64,000 nucleotides of DNA from Actinomadura syzygii. GTDB lineage: Bacteria > Actinomycetota > Actinomycetes > Streptosporangiales > Streptosporangiaceae. How positions within the stretch are numbered: the first letter of the stretch is position 1; each line of letters opens with the position of its first letter. Where the stretch lies: assembly GCF_008085905.1 (NCBI RefSeq), contig NZ_VSFF01000010.1, forward strand, positions 434,001-498,000, read 5' to 3'. A program made the position numbers and the translations under genes. Below are positions 1 through 8,047 of this stretch, in pieces. The notes under the pieces were generated by a model. That model worked only from the letters and a program-made list of their open reading frames with translations, searched no databases and was not told where the DNA came from.

Positions 1-67
1 GGGTGTCGAGCACGAGAGGGGCGTTGGGGTCGAGGCGTGTCAGCGGATTCCTGCTTTCGTGCGGCAT
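1..67 (-). CDS. YceD/DUF177 family protein, 5' end only
   Basis: Only the first 22 codons lie in the window, reading leftward from an ATG at 67. The peptide begins MPHESRNPLTRLDPNAPL, followed by VLDT, which is the typical start of actinobacterial DUF177 (YceD) proteins. These are linked to 23S rRNA accumulation and usually sit between coaD and rpmF. The coaD gene immediately upstream on the same strand fits that order. The rest of the gene is outside the window. The identification rests on a short N-terminus plus gene order. Confidence 0.7.
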   Translation of the reverse strand, partial: MPHESRNPLTRLDPNAPLVLDT

Positions 68-180
68 GAGAATGACGGCCGTGACTGATGGCCGATGTCC
101 CAGGGTACCGAAGACCCGGGCGAGGTCCCAACTCGCGGCCGTCCGACCAGGGGCGGGGACCGCCGCGCGGCCGCGCCGGG

Positions 181-660
181 TCAGTCCTCCTGGAGGCGCT
201 TCACGAGCCGCTCGTGGACGACGTCCGGGACGAGCCCGGAGATGTCCCCCCCGAACTTCACGACCTCTTTCATCAGGCTCGACGACAGGAACGCGTACTC
301 GGGGTTCGTCGCCATGAAGAGCGTCTCCACGCCCGCGATGCGGTGGTTCATCTGGGCCATCTGGAGCTCGTACTCGTAGTCGCTGACGGCCCGCAGCCCA
401 CGGACGATCACCGGGATGTTCTGCTCGCGGCAGTAGTCGACGGTGAGGCCGTAGAACTTGTCGACCTTGATGTTGCCGTACTCCTCCGTGACCTCGGCGA
501 TCATGTCGGCGCGCTCGTCCACGGTGAACAGGCTCTTCTTGTTCTTGTTGATCAGCACGGCGACGACCACCTCGTCATAGAGGCGGGAGGCGCGGCTGAT
601 GATGTCGAGATGGCCGTTGGTGACGGGGTCGAACGATCCCGGACAGACGACACGGCGCAC
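181..660 (-). CDS. coaD: Phosphopantetheine adenylyltransferase (PPAT)
   Basis: This cytosolic enzyme transfers AMP from ATP to 4'-phosphopantetheine, the penultimate step of coenzyme A synthesis. The 159-residue product has the family length. It starts RRVVCPGSFDPVTNGHLDII, containing the nucleotidyltransferase TxGH-type motif (TNGH). It has the central IVRGLRAVSDYEYE stretch and the C-terminal FLSSSLMKEV motif that contacts ATP. The GTG at 660 is chosen because homology begins exactly there, although the frame stays open further upstream. It lies 113 bp upstream of the yceD-like gene on the same strand, the usual actinobacterial arrangement. Confidence 0.97.
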   Translation of the reverse strand: MRRVVCPGSFDPVTNGHLDIISRASRLYDEVVVAVLINKNKKSLFTVDERADMIAEVTEEYGNIKVDKFYGLTVDYCREQNIPVIVRGLRAVSDYEYELQMAQMNHRIAGVETLFMATNPEYAFLSSSLMKEVVKFGGDISGLVPDVVHERLVKRLQED

Positions 661-755
661 GGCGCGAACCCCTTCGGTCCCGGTTTCTGACCTGCGGCGC
701 GAACGTACCAAATCGCGTTCGGCCCGCTGCCACCCGGGCCCTCGGGTCGCTCCCC

Positions 756-2207
756 TCACCGGCCGAGCGCGTCGATGATCTCGGCGGCGATCGGCCCCGA
801 CTCGATGCCGTACCCGGGCGCCTCGGTCAGCACCGCGACGGCGTACTTCGGGTCCGAGCGCGGGCCGAACCCGATGAACCAGCGGTCGTTGTAGGACGCG
901 CCCTCGATGTCGGCGGTCCCGGTCTTGCCGCCGAGGACCGACGTCTTCTTGAGCGACTTCCCGGTGCCGCGCTCGACGACGGCCCGCATCATGTCGCGCA
1001 TCTGCCTCGCCTGGTCGGCGCTCATCGCCTCGGACAGCTCGCCGGGCGAGAACTTCTCGACCGTCCGGCCGTTCGCGGCGCGCAGCCTGTCGACCAGGCG
1101 CGGCTTCATCACGACGCCGTCGTTGAGGATCCCGGCCGCGACCAGCGCCATCTGCAGCGGCGACGCGACCGTGCTGCCCTGCCCGATGGAGCCGAGCGCG
1201 CTGAGCGACGGCTCGCCGGTCTCGGGGAACGAGCTGGCGACGCCGCGCAGGCCGGGCGCGTACCCGATCCGGTCGCCGAACCCGAACCGGGACGCCGCCT
1301 CGCGGACGCCGTCGTTGCCGGGCTTCTCCGCGCCCATGAAGGCGAACGTGGTGTTGCACGACTGCGCGTACGCCTCGGCGAGCGGGATCCGGGGCAGGTC
1401 GCAGGACCCGCCGATGTCGCCCGCGTCGTTGGCGATCGCCTGCCCGGCGCGCGGCGGCTTGTAGCTGCGTCCGGCCCTGACCTGCGTGTTCTCGCTCGCT
1501 CCCGCCCGCAGCGCGGACGCCGCGACGATGGTCTTGAACGTGGAGCCGGGCGGGAACAGCTCGTTCGCCGCCTTGTTGAGCAGCGGCTTCAGCGGCTGGT
1601 CGCCGAGCCGGTCGAACGCCTTGACGGCCTTCTGCCGGTCGAGCGTGGACACCTCGTCCGGGTCGTAGGACGGCGTCGAGGCCATGACCTTGATCGCGCC
1701 CGTCCTCGCGTCGAGCACGACCGCCGCCGCGCGCCGGGCGCCCGCGCCGCTCAGCGCGTCGTAGGCCGCCCGCTGCGCCTTCACGTCGACGGTGGACTCG
1801 ACCGTCCCGCCGGGGACGTGCTTGCCGATGAGCCGGTCGACGAGGTCGGTCGTGGCGAGGCGGGCGTCGGTTCCGTCCAGGAAGTGGTTCTCGGCGTCCT
1901 CAAGGCCCGTCTGGGCGAACACGGAGAAGTAGCCGGTGACGGGCGCGAACACCGGGCCGTCCTTGTAGCGGCGCTGGTAGCGGTCGCCGCCGACCTTGTC
2001 CGACCAGGCGAGGCGCTCGCCGTCCGCGACGATCGGGCCGCGGTCGATCTTGAAGCGGTCCTCGAACTGGCGGGCGTTGAGGGGGTCGTCGCGGAGGTCC
2101 TGCGCCTCGAACCCCTGCACGTAGGTGATGTTGGCCATGAGCGCGCCGGCCATCACGAGCGCGACGATCCAGGTACGCCCAACGGCACGGTCGATGCCGG
2201 GCCTCAT
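756..2207 (-). CDS. Class B penicillin-binding protein (PbpA/FtsI-like transpeptidase)
   Basis: A D,D-transpeptidase that cross-links peptidoglycan stems outside the membrane. The 483-residue protein has an N-terminal transmembrane anchor (about residues 12-30), a dimerisation region, and a transpeptidase domain with all three active-site motifs: STFK with Ser222 and Lys225, SCN at 283-285, and KTG inside GGKTGTA near residue 430. Length and layout match actinobacterial PbpA. However, the gene stands alone between rsmD and coaD rather than beside rodA and pknB, so it is probably an additional PbpA-type paralogue. The start ATG at 2207 is 30 bp from the rsmD stop, so the two may be co-transcribed. 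Confidence 0.92.
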   Translation of the reverse strand: MRPGIDRAVGRTWIVALVMAGALMANITYVQGFEAQDLRDDPLNARQFEDRFKIDRGPIVADGERLAWSDKVGGDRYQRRYKDGPVFAPVTGYFSVFAQTGLEDAENHFLDGTDARLATTDLVDRLIGKHVPGGTVESTVDVKAQRAAYDALSGAGARRAAAVVLDARTGAIKVMASTPSYDPDEVSTLDRQKAVKAFDRLGDQPLKPLLNKAANELFPPGSTFKTIVAASALRAGASENTQVRAGRSYKPPRAGQAIANDAGDIGGSCDLPRIPLAEAYAQSCNTTFAFMGAEKPGNDGVREAASRFGFGDRIGYAPGLRGVASSFPETGEPSLSALGSIGQGSTVASPLQMALVAAGILNDGVVMKPRLVDRLRAANGRTVEKFSPGELSEAMSADQARQMRDMMRAVVERGTGKSLKKTSVLGGKTGTADIEGASYNDRWFIGFGPRSDPKYAVAVLTEAPGYGIESGPIAAEIIDALGR

Positions 2208-2237
2208 GGCGGGGCACCTACCCGGAAGCCGCCTTCC

Positions 2238-2804
2238 TCAACGGCCGATCGCGCGCCCGTACCAGAACACCGCCTCTCCGTAACGCCGCTCCCGTTCGGC
2301 TTCGTATCCGTCCGGCCATGACAACGATCGGCCGCGGGCCGCGCGTTCCACGACGACCAACGCGTCCGGCGCGGTCCAGGCGTTGTCGCGAAGGTCTTCC
2401 AGGAGGGCGGTGACGGCCTCGTCCGCGAGCGCGTAGGGAGGGTCGGCGAAGACCAGGTCGTACGGCTCGTGCGGCGGGCGCCTCACCAGGCGCTCCACCT
2501 TGTCCGCGCAGGGGGCGGCGCCCGGCAGCCCGAGCGCCGCCGCGTTCCGCCTGATCACCGCCATCGCGCGCGGATGCGACTCGACGAGCAGGGCGTGCGC
2601 CGCGCCCCTGGAGAGGCACTCGAGCCCGACCGCGCCGGACCCCGCGTACAGGTCGGCGACGCGCAGGCCGTCCAGCGGTCCGAGGAGGGCGAGGACGGTG
2701 CCGAACAGCCCTTCCCTGGCGCGGTCGCTGGTCGGCCTGGTGTCGCGTCCCGGCGGGACGTCGAGCCGCCGTCCGCCCGCGCTGCCCGCGATGACCCTGG
2801 TCAT
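2238..2804 (-). CDS. rsmD: 16S rRNA (guanine966-N2)-methyltransferase
   Basis: RsmD methylates N2 of G966 in 16S rRNA in assembled 30S subunits. The 188-residue product starts MTRVIAGSAGGRRL and has the SAM-binding motif I DLYAGSGAVGLE and the catalytic motif IV FADPPY, both diagnostic of this N2-guanine methylase family. The ATG at 2804 is chosen because family homology starts at that Met. An upstream in-frame extension is possible but has no family similarity. The next gene on this strand is the penicillin-binding protein, and coaD follows; rsmD-coaD proximity is widely conserved in bacteria. Confidence 0.95.
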   Translation of the reverse strand: MTRVIAGSAGGRRLDVPPGRDTRPTSDRAREGLFGTVLALLGPLDGLRVADLYAGSGAVGLECLSRGAAHALLVESHPRAMAVIRRNAAALGLPGAAPCADKVERLVRRPPHEPYDLVFADPPYALADEAVTALLEDLRDNAWTAPDALVVVERAARGRSLSWPDGYEAERERRYGEAVFWYGRAIGR

Positions 2805-2918
2805 CCCCCCAGTATCGGGGCGGCGCGGCGGCGCCGCGTCCGAGACCCGGAACGGACGCCCCCGCACCCCCGATAACGGGCGTTTTCCCAAAAGATCCAC
2901 AACTTGGACGCCGGTCTC

Positions 2919-2958
2919 TTGTGAACCTGCGCCCAAATGGCCCGATCGCTGTTCACAA
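2919..2958. promoter_or_regulatory. Inverted repeat upstream of the LPFTG surface protein gene
   Basis: TTGTGAAC at 2919-2926 is mirrored by GTTCACAA at 2951-2958. The 8-bp arms are perfect and their centres are 32 bp (about three helical turns) apart, which suits two half-sites bound on one DNA face. It lies 60-100 bp upstream of the GTG at 3020, in the divergent region shared with rsmD. The regulator is unknown. Confidence 0.35.
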
Positions 2959-3019
2959 CGACTACGGGACGTGTAAACGTGCTCGCAGGTTGTGCAACCC
3001 AACCCCTCAGGAGAACTCT

Positions 3020-3793
3020 GTGCATAACGGTAGGAGACTGGCGGTGACGGCGGGGGCGGCGGTTCTCGGCATCGCGGCCATGAGCGGCGTGTCGCACGCC
3101 GAGACCTCCCAGCCCCTCGCCAAGCGGACCGCGCACCCCTCGACGACCTCGGCGCCGCTTCTCGGCCTCCGTCTGGACGCGCCGGTGAAGCACGACAAGC
3201 GGACGCACACCACGACCGCGGGGCTCTACCTCGGCGTCGGGGTGAACACGCCGGTGGTCGGCGCGGACGTCCGGCTCAAGACGCGGGCGTCGGCCGGGCC
3301 CAGCGGCGTGCGGGCGGGCGCGCGCGCCGACGCCGGTGCGTCGACCCCGGTGGGCGGCGGGCAGCGGACGCTCGCCGCCGGAAACCCGCAGCTCCTGAAC
3401 GTGGGCGCCGGGGCGGGCGCGTCGCTGTCCCCGGGGAGCGCGACGCCGCTGAAGGCGAACCTGTCGGTGCACGCCTGCGTCGGCGGCTGCGCCGCCCCGA
3501 CGCCGCCCACCCCGCCGACTCCCCCCGTCCCGCCGTCGCCGCCGACCCCGCCGGACACTCCCCCGCCGGGCACGCCCGCGTCGCCCGGACCGCCGTCCTC
3601 GCCGCTGCTCCCCGAGCTGCCGTCCACCCCGGGGATGGGCGCGGGCGCCGTGGCCGCCGAGATCACCCCGCCGAAGGGGCTGCCGTTCACCGGCGCCGAC
3701 TCGCTGCCGCTGCTGGCGCTCGGCATCGCCGCCGTCGCGGCGGGCGGCGCGGCGGTCGCCGCGACGCGGCGGCGCGCCGTCCGCGAGTCCTGA
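3020..3793 (+). CDS. Secreted proline-rich protein with LPFTG sorting signal
   Basis: The 257-residue protein has an N-terminal signal peptide (VHNGRRLAVTAGAAVLGIAA, then a cleavage site near SHAE). A low-complexity Ala/Gly region follows, then a closely spaced pair of cysteines (ACVGGC), a Pro-rich PTPPTPP-type stalk (about residues 160-200) and a C-terminal sortase signal: LPFTG, a hydrophobic helix and the basic tail TRRRAVRES. It is probably linked covalently to the cell wall by a sortase; none is in the window. The GTG at 3020 follows AGGAG at 3009-3013. An earlier in-frame ATG would put non-signal sequence ahead of the signal peptide and was rejected. Ligand or function is unknown. Confidence 0.8.
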   Translation: MHNGRRLAVTAGAAVLGIAAMSGVSHAETSQPLAKRTAHPSTTSAPLLGLRLDAPVKHDKRTHTTTAGLYLGVGVNTPVVGADVRLKTRASAGPSGVRAGARADAGASTPVGGGQRTLAAGNPQLLNVGAGAGASLSPGSATPLKANLSVHACVGGCAAPTPPTPPTPPVPPSPPTPPDTPPPGTPASPGPPSSPLLPELPSTPGMGAGAVAAEITPPKGLPFTGADSLPLLALGIAAVAAGGAAVAATRRRAVRES

Positions 3794-3808
3794 CCGGTCC
3801 TCCTGAGA

Positions 3809-3840
3809 AGGGCGCCTCTCCGCCGGGGAGGCGCCCTCTC
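3809..3840 (+). terminator. Hairpin after the LPFTG protein gene
   Basis: GGGCGCCTC at 3810-3818 pairs perfectly with GAGGCGCCC at 3828-3836, starting 16 bp after the stop codon. There is only a short CTCTC tail and no T-run, as is common for actinomycete terminators. It may also serve the convergent kinase gene. Confidence 0.55.
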
Positions 3841-3890
3841 GGCGTCTGAGGGCCCCGGCGTCCAGAGGGATTCGGCGTCTAGAGGGATTC
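3841..3890. repeat. 17-bp tandem duplication spanning the kinase stop codon
   Basis: GGCGTCCAGAGGGATTC (3857-3873) is followed directly by GGCGTCTAGAGGGATTC (3874-3890). A third degenerate copy, GGCGTCTGAGGG, starts at 3841. The single C/T difference creates the CTA (TAG on the minus strand) that ends the kinase gene. Extra copies lie downstream of the stop. Confidence 0.8.
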
Positions 3891-5651
3891 CGAGCTGACG
3901 ACCTTCCAGCCGCCGCCCGCGCGCTGGAGCCCGAGCCGCCGGAAGGCGACCCGGTCGGCGTCCGTGCAGCCGCCCTTGCAGACGCCGAGCGTCACCAGCG
4001 CCGTCACCCGGTCGGCCGGGCCGCCCGCGCGGAGGCCGATCTCCACCGGCGTGCCCGCCGCGACGGACGGGTCGCGGGTCACCGCGTCCAGCACGCCGTG
4101 CGCCGCCGTCCCCGGCCACTGCGCGCCCGCCGTGTCGGCGCGGGACGAGCCCGCCTTCAGCGAGAACAGGCTGTCCAGCAGCCAGCCCGCCCCCTGCTTG
4201 ACCATCGTCGCGCGCATCGGGTCCTGGAGGCGGATCGGGTCGGCGTTCTCGGCGCGGACCGTCCGCTTCACGTACGCGAGGACGGTCACCCTGCCCGGCG
4301 CCGCCGTCACCACCGCCGAGTCGACGACCTCCGTCGCGACCGAGCCCTTCTTCTCCTTCAACTGCTCGCGGTAGTCGCGGGTCGCGAGCTGGCGGTCGTA
4401 CTCCGTCCCGTACCGGGGCGTGGACGCGCGGTGCGCCGCCGCGACGTCCCGGTCGAGCGTCGCGTGGTCGAGGCTCAGCACCGCCTTGATCGCGTGCGCG
4501 GCCGGGGCGACCGCCTCCGCCGCCGCGGCGGGCGGCGCGGCCGGGCCGGTGTCGGCCGTCGCGGGCTTCTCCCCCGAGCCGTCCGACAGCAGCGCCCACG
4601 CCGTCGCGCCGACGGCCGCCGCGACCAGCAGCGCGACCCCGGCGGCGGCGAACCCGAGGCCCCGCCGCCCGCGCGGCGGCGGGCCGGTCGGCGGCTGGTA
4701 CGGCGGGACCGTGCCGCCCGAGTCCGTCCCCATCAGCGAGCCGGGACGGCCCACGGTCGGCGGGTTCGGCGGCGTGCGCGGGTCCCCGGCGAGATGGGCG
4801 CCCGTGCTGAGCGTGTCCTGGACCGGCAGGTCGTCCGGGACGTCGCCGCTGATCAGCCGCAGCAGCACGTGCTGCGCCTCCGGCCGCCGCGCCGGGTCCT
4901 TCGCCAGGCACGACGCGACGACGCCGCGCAGCGAGTCCGGCAGCGCCGACAGGTCGGGCTCGTAGTTCAGGATCCGGTGGAACACGGCGGAGATCGTGTC
5001 GTTGCCGAACGGGTGCCGCCCGGTCGCCGCGAACAGCATCGTCGCCGCCCACGTGAACAGGTCGACGCCCGTCCCGAGGTCGGTGTTGGTGACCTGCTCG
5101 GGCGCCATGTAGGACGGCGTCCCGACCACCCCGCTGCCCTTCTTCGCCGCCGTGCCGAGCACCCGCGCGATGCCGAAGTCGATGACGCGCGGGCCGTCCG
5201 GCCCCATCAGCACGTTGGACGGCTTGAAGTCGCGGTGCAGGATGCCCGCCCGGTGGATCGCCGCGAGCGCCGTCACCGTGCCGATCGCGAGGCGGTCGAG
5301 GTTCGTCCCGGTGCGCGGGCCCTCGTCGTTGACGAGGCCGCTCAGCGACGGTCCCGGCACGTACTCGCTGACGACGTACGGCAGGTCGCCGGAGATGTCG
5401 GCGTCCACGACCTGCGCCGTGCAGAACCCCGCGACCCGTCCGATCATCGCCAGCTCGCGCTCGAACCGCGCCCGCCACTCCGGGTCGCGGACGAACCTGT
5501 CGCGCAGCAGCTTCACCGCCGCGCGGCGGCCGTCGTCCTCGTGGCGTCCCAGGAAGACGATGCTCTGCCCGCCCTCGCCGATCCGTCCGACCAGCTCGTA
5601 CCGCCCCAGCCTGGCCGGGTCGTTGGGCAGCAGGGGGCCGACCGCCGTCAT
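3879..5651 (-). CDS. Membrane Ser/Thr protein kinase (PknB-type catalytic domain)
   Basis: The 590-residue protein has an N-terminal kinase domain (about 17-270): glycine loop GRIGEGGQS, catalytic lysine K47 in AAVKLL, HRDFKPSN with catalytic Asp141, and DFG at 158-160. A Pro-rich juxtamembrane linker follows (about 271-330), then one transmembrane helix (GFAAAGVALLVAAAVGATAW) and an extracellular domain of about 235 residues that does not look like PASTA repeats. It should phosphorylate Ser/Thr residues in the cytosol in response to an external signal. The start ATG has a strong GGAGGAG site just upstream. It is monocistronic; recG next to it is probably separately expressed. Confidence 0.9.
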   Translation of the reverse strand: MTAVGPLLPNDPARLGRYELVGRIGEGGQSIVFLGRHEDDGRRAAVKLLRDRFVRDPEWRARFERELAMIGRVAGFCTAQVVDADISGDLPYVVSEYVPGPSLSGLVNDEGPRTGTNLDRLAIGTVTALAAIHRAGILHRDFKPSNVLMGPDGPRVIDFGIARVLGTAAKKGSGVVGTPSYMAPEQVTNTDLGTGVDLFTWAATMLFAATGRHPFGNDTISAVFHRILNYEPDLSALPDSLRGVVASCLAKDPARRPEAQHVLLRLISGDVPDDLPVQDTLSTGAHLAGDPRTPPNPPTVGRPGSLMGTDSGGTVPPYQPPTGPPPRGRRGLGFAAAGVALLVAAAVGATAWALLSDGSGEKPATADTGPAAPPAAAAEAVAPAAHAIKAVLSLDHATLDRDVAAAHRASTPRYGTEYDRQLATRDYREQLKEKKGSVATEVVDSAVVTAAPGRVTVLAYVKRTVRAENADPIRLQDPMRATMVKQGAGWLLDSLFSLKAGSSRADTAGAQWPGTAAHGVLDAVTRDPSVAAGTPVEIGLRAGGPADRVTALVTLGVCKGGCTDADRVAFRRLGLQRAGGGWKVVSSESL

Positions 5652-5781
5652 TGGGAGCTCCTCCGTCGCATGCGAACCCGCGCTACATGTCAGACGTCTG
5701 TGACCAACCGTGTGTTCTCAGTATCCAACGGGGGGAACGCCCCAGAGAACCTTCCGCACGCGTCACTTCGGCGTCGGACGC

Positions 5782-5824
5782 CAGGTCTTTTCAGCGTCAG
5801 GTCTTTTCAGCGTCAGGTCTTTTC
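5782..5824. repeat. 16-bp tandem repeat (2.7 copies) spanning the recG stop codon
   Basis: CAGGTCTTTTCAGCGT occurs at 5782-5797 and 5798-5813, with a third partial copy CAGGTCTTTTC at 5814-5824. The last copy is the end of recG itself (EKT then TGA), so the two extra copies repeat the gene's last codons and stop in the downstream region. Confidence 0.85.
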
Positions 5825-8002
5825 GAGGAAGTCGGCGCGCTCCTCGTCCAGGAGGGACGCGAGGACGGTCGCCAGGCCCGGATGGTCCGCGAGGTCGGGA
5901 TCGGACTCGACCAGCGCGGTCGCCTCGTCGCGGGCGTCGCGGATGACGTCCTCGTCCTTCTGGAGGGTGAGCAGGCGGAGGCTGGACGTGCGGCCCGCCT
6001 GCGCCGCGCCGAGCACGTCCCCCTCGCGACGCTGCTCCAGGTCGAGCCGGGACAGGGCGAAGCCGTCCGTCGTGGACGCGACCGCCGCGAGCCGCTCGCG
6101 CGACTTGCCGCCGGGCTCGGCGTCGGTGACGAGGAGGCACAGCCCGGGGAGGGTGCCGCGTCCCACCCGGCCGCGGAGCTGGTGGAGCTGGGAGACGCCG
6201 AACCGGTCGGCGTCCATGATGACCATGACGGTGGCGTTCGGGACGTCCACGCCGACCTCGATGACCGTGGTGGCGAGCAGGACGTCCAGGTCGCGGTCGG
6301 TGAAGCGGCGCATCACCGAGTCCTTCTCGTCGGGATGCAGCTTGCCATGCAGGACGCCGATCCGCAGCCCGTCGAGCAGCTCCTCCAGCTTCGGCAGCAC
6401 CTCCATGATCCCGAGCGGGGAGCGGCGGCCCTCCTCGTCCGCCGCGACGGCGTCGCCCTCGTCGCCCTCCTGCTCGCCGATGCGCGGGCAGACGATGTAG
6501 ATCTGGCGGCCCTGCGCGGCCTCCTCCTTGATGCGCTCCCAGGTGCGGGCGAGGAACGCGGGCTTCTCCGGCGGCACCACGTGCGTCTGGATCTCCGACC
6601 GGCCCGCCGGGAGCTGCCCGAGGACGGACGTCTCCAGGTCGCCGAACACCGTCATCGCCACCGTGCGCGGGATCGGCGTCGCCGTCATGACGAGGACGTG
6701 CGGCCGCCCGCCGCCGGTCTTCTCGCGCAGCGCGTCCCGCTGCTCGACGCCGAAGCGGTGCTGCTCGTCCACGACGACGAGGCCGAGGTCGGCGAACTGG
6801 ACGGTCTCCTGCAGCAGCGCGTGCGTGCCGACGACGATGCCCGCCGCGCCGGACGCCGCGTCCAGCAGGGCGGCCTTGCGCGCCTTCGCGCCCAGCGACC
6901 CGGTGAGCAGCGCGACCCGCGTCGCGTTCTCGGCGCCGCCGATCTGCCCGGCCTCGGCGAGGTCGCCGAGCATGCCGGTGATCGACCGGTAGTGCTGCTG
7001 CGCGAGCACCTCGGTCGGCGCGAGCAGCGCCGCCTGCCCGCCGCCGTCCACGACCTGGAGCATCGCCCGCAACGCGACCACGGTCTTACCGGCGCCCACG
7101 TCGCCTTGGAGGAGGCGGTGCATGGGGTGTTCGACGGCCAGGTCGGCGGCGATCTCGTCGCCCACCTGGCGCTGGCCCTTGGTCAGCTCGAACGGGAGGC
7201 GGGCGTCGAACTCGGCCAGGAGTCCGCCGAAGGACGGGGGGCGCGGGGTGGCCGGGAGCGCGGCGGCGGCGAGGCGGCGCTGGGCGAGCGCGACCTGGAC
7301 GACGAACGCCTCGTCCCATTTGAGGCGGGCCTTGGCGCGGCCGAGCTCGTCCCAACTTCGCGGGCGGTGGATGCCCTCGTACGCCTCGCGCAGGCCGATC
7401 AGGGTGCGGCGGCGCAGCAGCGCGCCGGGCATCGGGTCGGCGGGCAGGGTCAGCTGGTCGAGGACCATGCCGACGGACGTCCCGATCGTCTCGATCGGGA
7501 GCGTCTTCGTGGACGGGTAGATCGGGATGATCTCGTCCGCCCACTCCTGCGCGGCCTCCTCGGCGGTCGTCTCGTGGACGACCTTGTACTGCGGGTGGGC
7601 GAGCTGGCGCACCGGGCGCCCGCTGCGCGGCCGGTAGGTGCTGATCTTCCCGGCGAACAGGCCGCGGGTGCCGGGCGACAGGTCCTTCTCCGGGCGGTAG
7701 GACCCCTTGCGGCCGAAGAAGCTCAGCTTGAGCTCGCCCGTCCCGTCCGTGACGGTGATCTCCAGGACGTAGCCGGGGCTGCGGTTGAGGCTGCGGCCCT
7801 GCACCTTCACGACCTCCGCCATGACGGTGACGTGCTCACCGTCCTCCAGGCCGCTGAGCTGGGTCAGCTCGCCGCGGTGCGCGTAACGGCGCGGGTAGTG
7901 GTGCAGGAGGTCGCCGACGGTGCGCAGGTCGAGGCCCTTGTCCAGGGCCTTGGCCGTCTTGTCGCCGAGGACGTCGCGCAACGGCTCGTCGAGGTTCGCC
8001 AC
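5813..8002 (-). CDS. recG: ATP-dependent DNA helicase RecG
   Basis: RecG remodels stalled replication forks and branched recombination intermediates by 3'-5' translocation. The 729-residue protein has an N-terminal OB-fold wedge domain, then a superfamily 2 helicase core: GDVGAGKTVVALRA (Walker A), VVDEQHRFG (DEQH variant of motif II), VMTATPIPRT (motif III) and QLRGRVGRG (motif VI). Length matches actinobacterial RecG. The GTG at 8002 gives the family start (ANLDEPL). The DAK2 gene lies 45 bp upstream on the same strand, an order conserved in actinobacteria, so the two are probably an operon. Confidence 0.97.
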   Translation of the reverse strand: MANLDEPLRDVLGDKTAKALDKGLDLRTVGDLLHHYPRRYAHRGELTQLSGLEDGEHVTVMAEVVKVQGRSLNRSPGYVLEITVTDGTGELKLSFFGRKGSYRPEKDLSPGTRGLFAGKISTYRPRSGRPVRQLAHPQYKVVHETTAEEAAQEWADEIIPIYPSTKTLPIETIGTSVGMVLDQLTLPADPMPGALLRRRTLIGLREAYEGIHRPRSWDELGRAKARLKWDEAFVVQVALAQRRLAAAALPATPRPPSFGGLLAEFDARLPFELTKGQRQVGDEIAADLAVEHPMHRLLQGDVGAGKTVVALRAMLQVVDGGGQAALLAPTEVLAQQHYRSITGMLGDLAEAGQIGGAENATRVALLTGSLGAKARKAALLDAASGAAGIVVGTHALLQETVQFADLGLVVVDEQHRFGVEQRDALREKTGGGRPHVLVMTATPIPRTVAMTVFGDLETSVLGQLPAGRSEIQTHVVPPEKPAFLARTWERIKEEAAQGRQIYIVCPRIGEQEGDEGDAVAADEEGRRSPLGIMEVLPKLEELLDGLRIGVLHGKLHPDEKDSVMRRFTDRDLDVLLATTVIEVGVDVPNATVMVIMDADRFGVSQLHQLRGRVGRGTLPGLCLLVTDAEPGGKSRERLAAVASTTDGFALSRLDLEQRREGDVLGAAQAGRTSSLRLLTLQKDEDVIRDARDEATALVESDPDLADHPGLATVLASLLDEERADFLEKT

Positions 8003-8047
8003 GCAGTCTTTTCTAGCCCAAAGCGGCGGCGCGTATCACTCGACGCC

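Noticed and set aside
661..1359. N-terminal extension of the coaD frame into the penicillin-binding protein gene
   Set aside because: The extension is the antisense-frame shadow of the transpeptidase gene, and PPAT homology begins at GTG 660.
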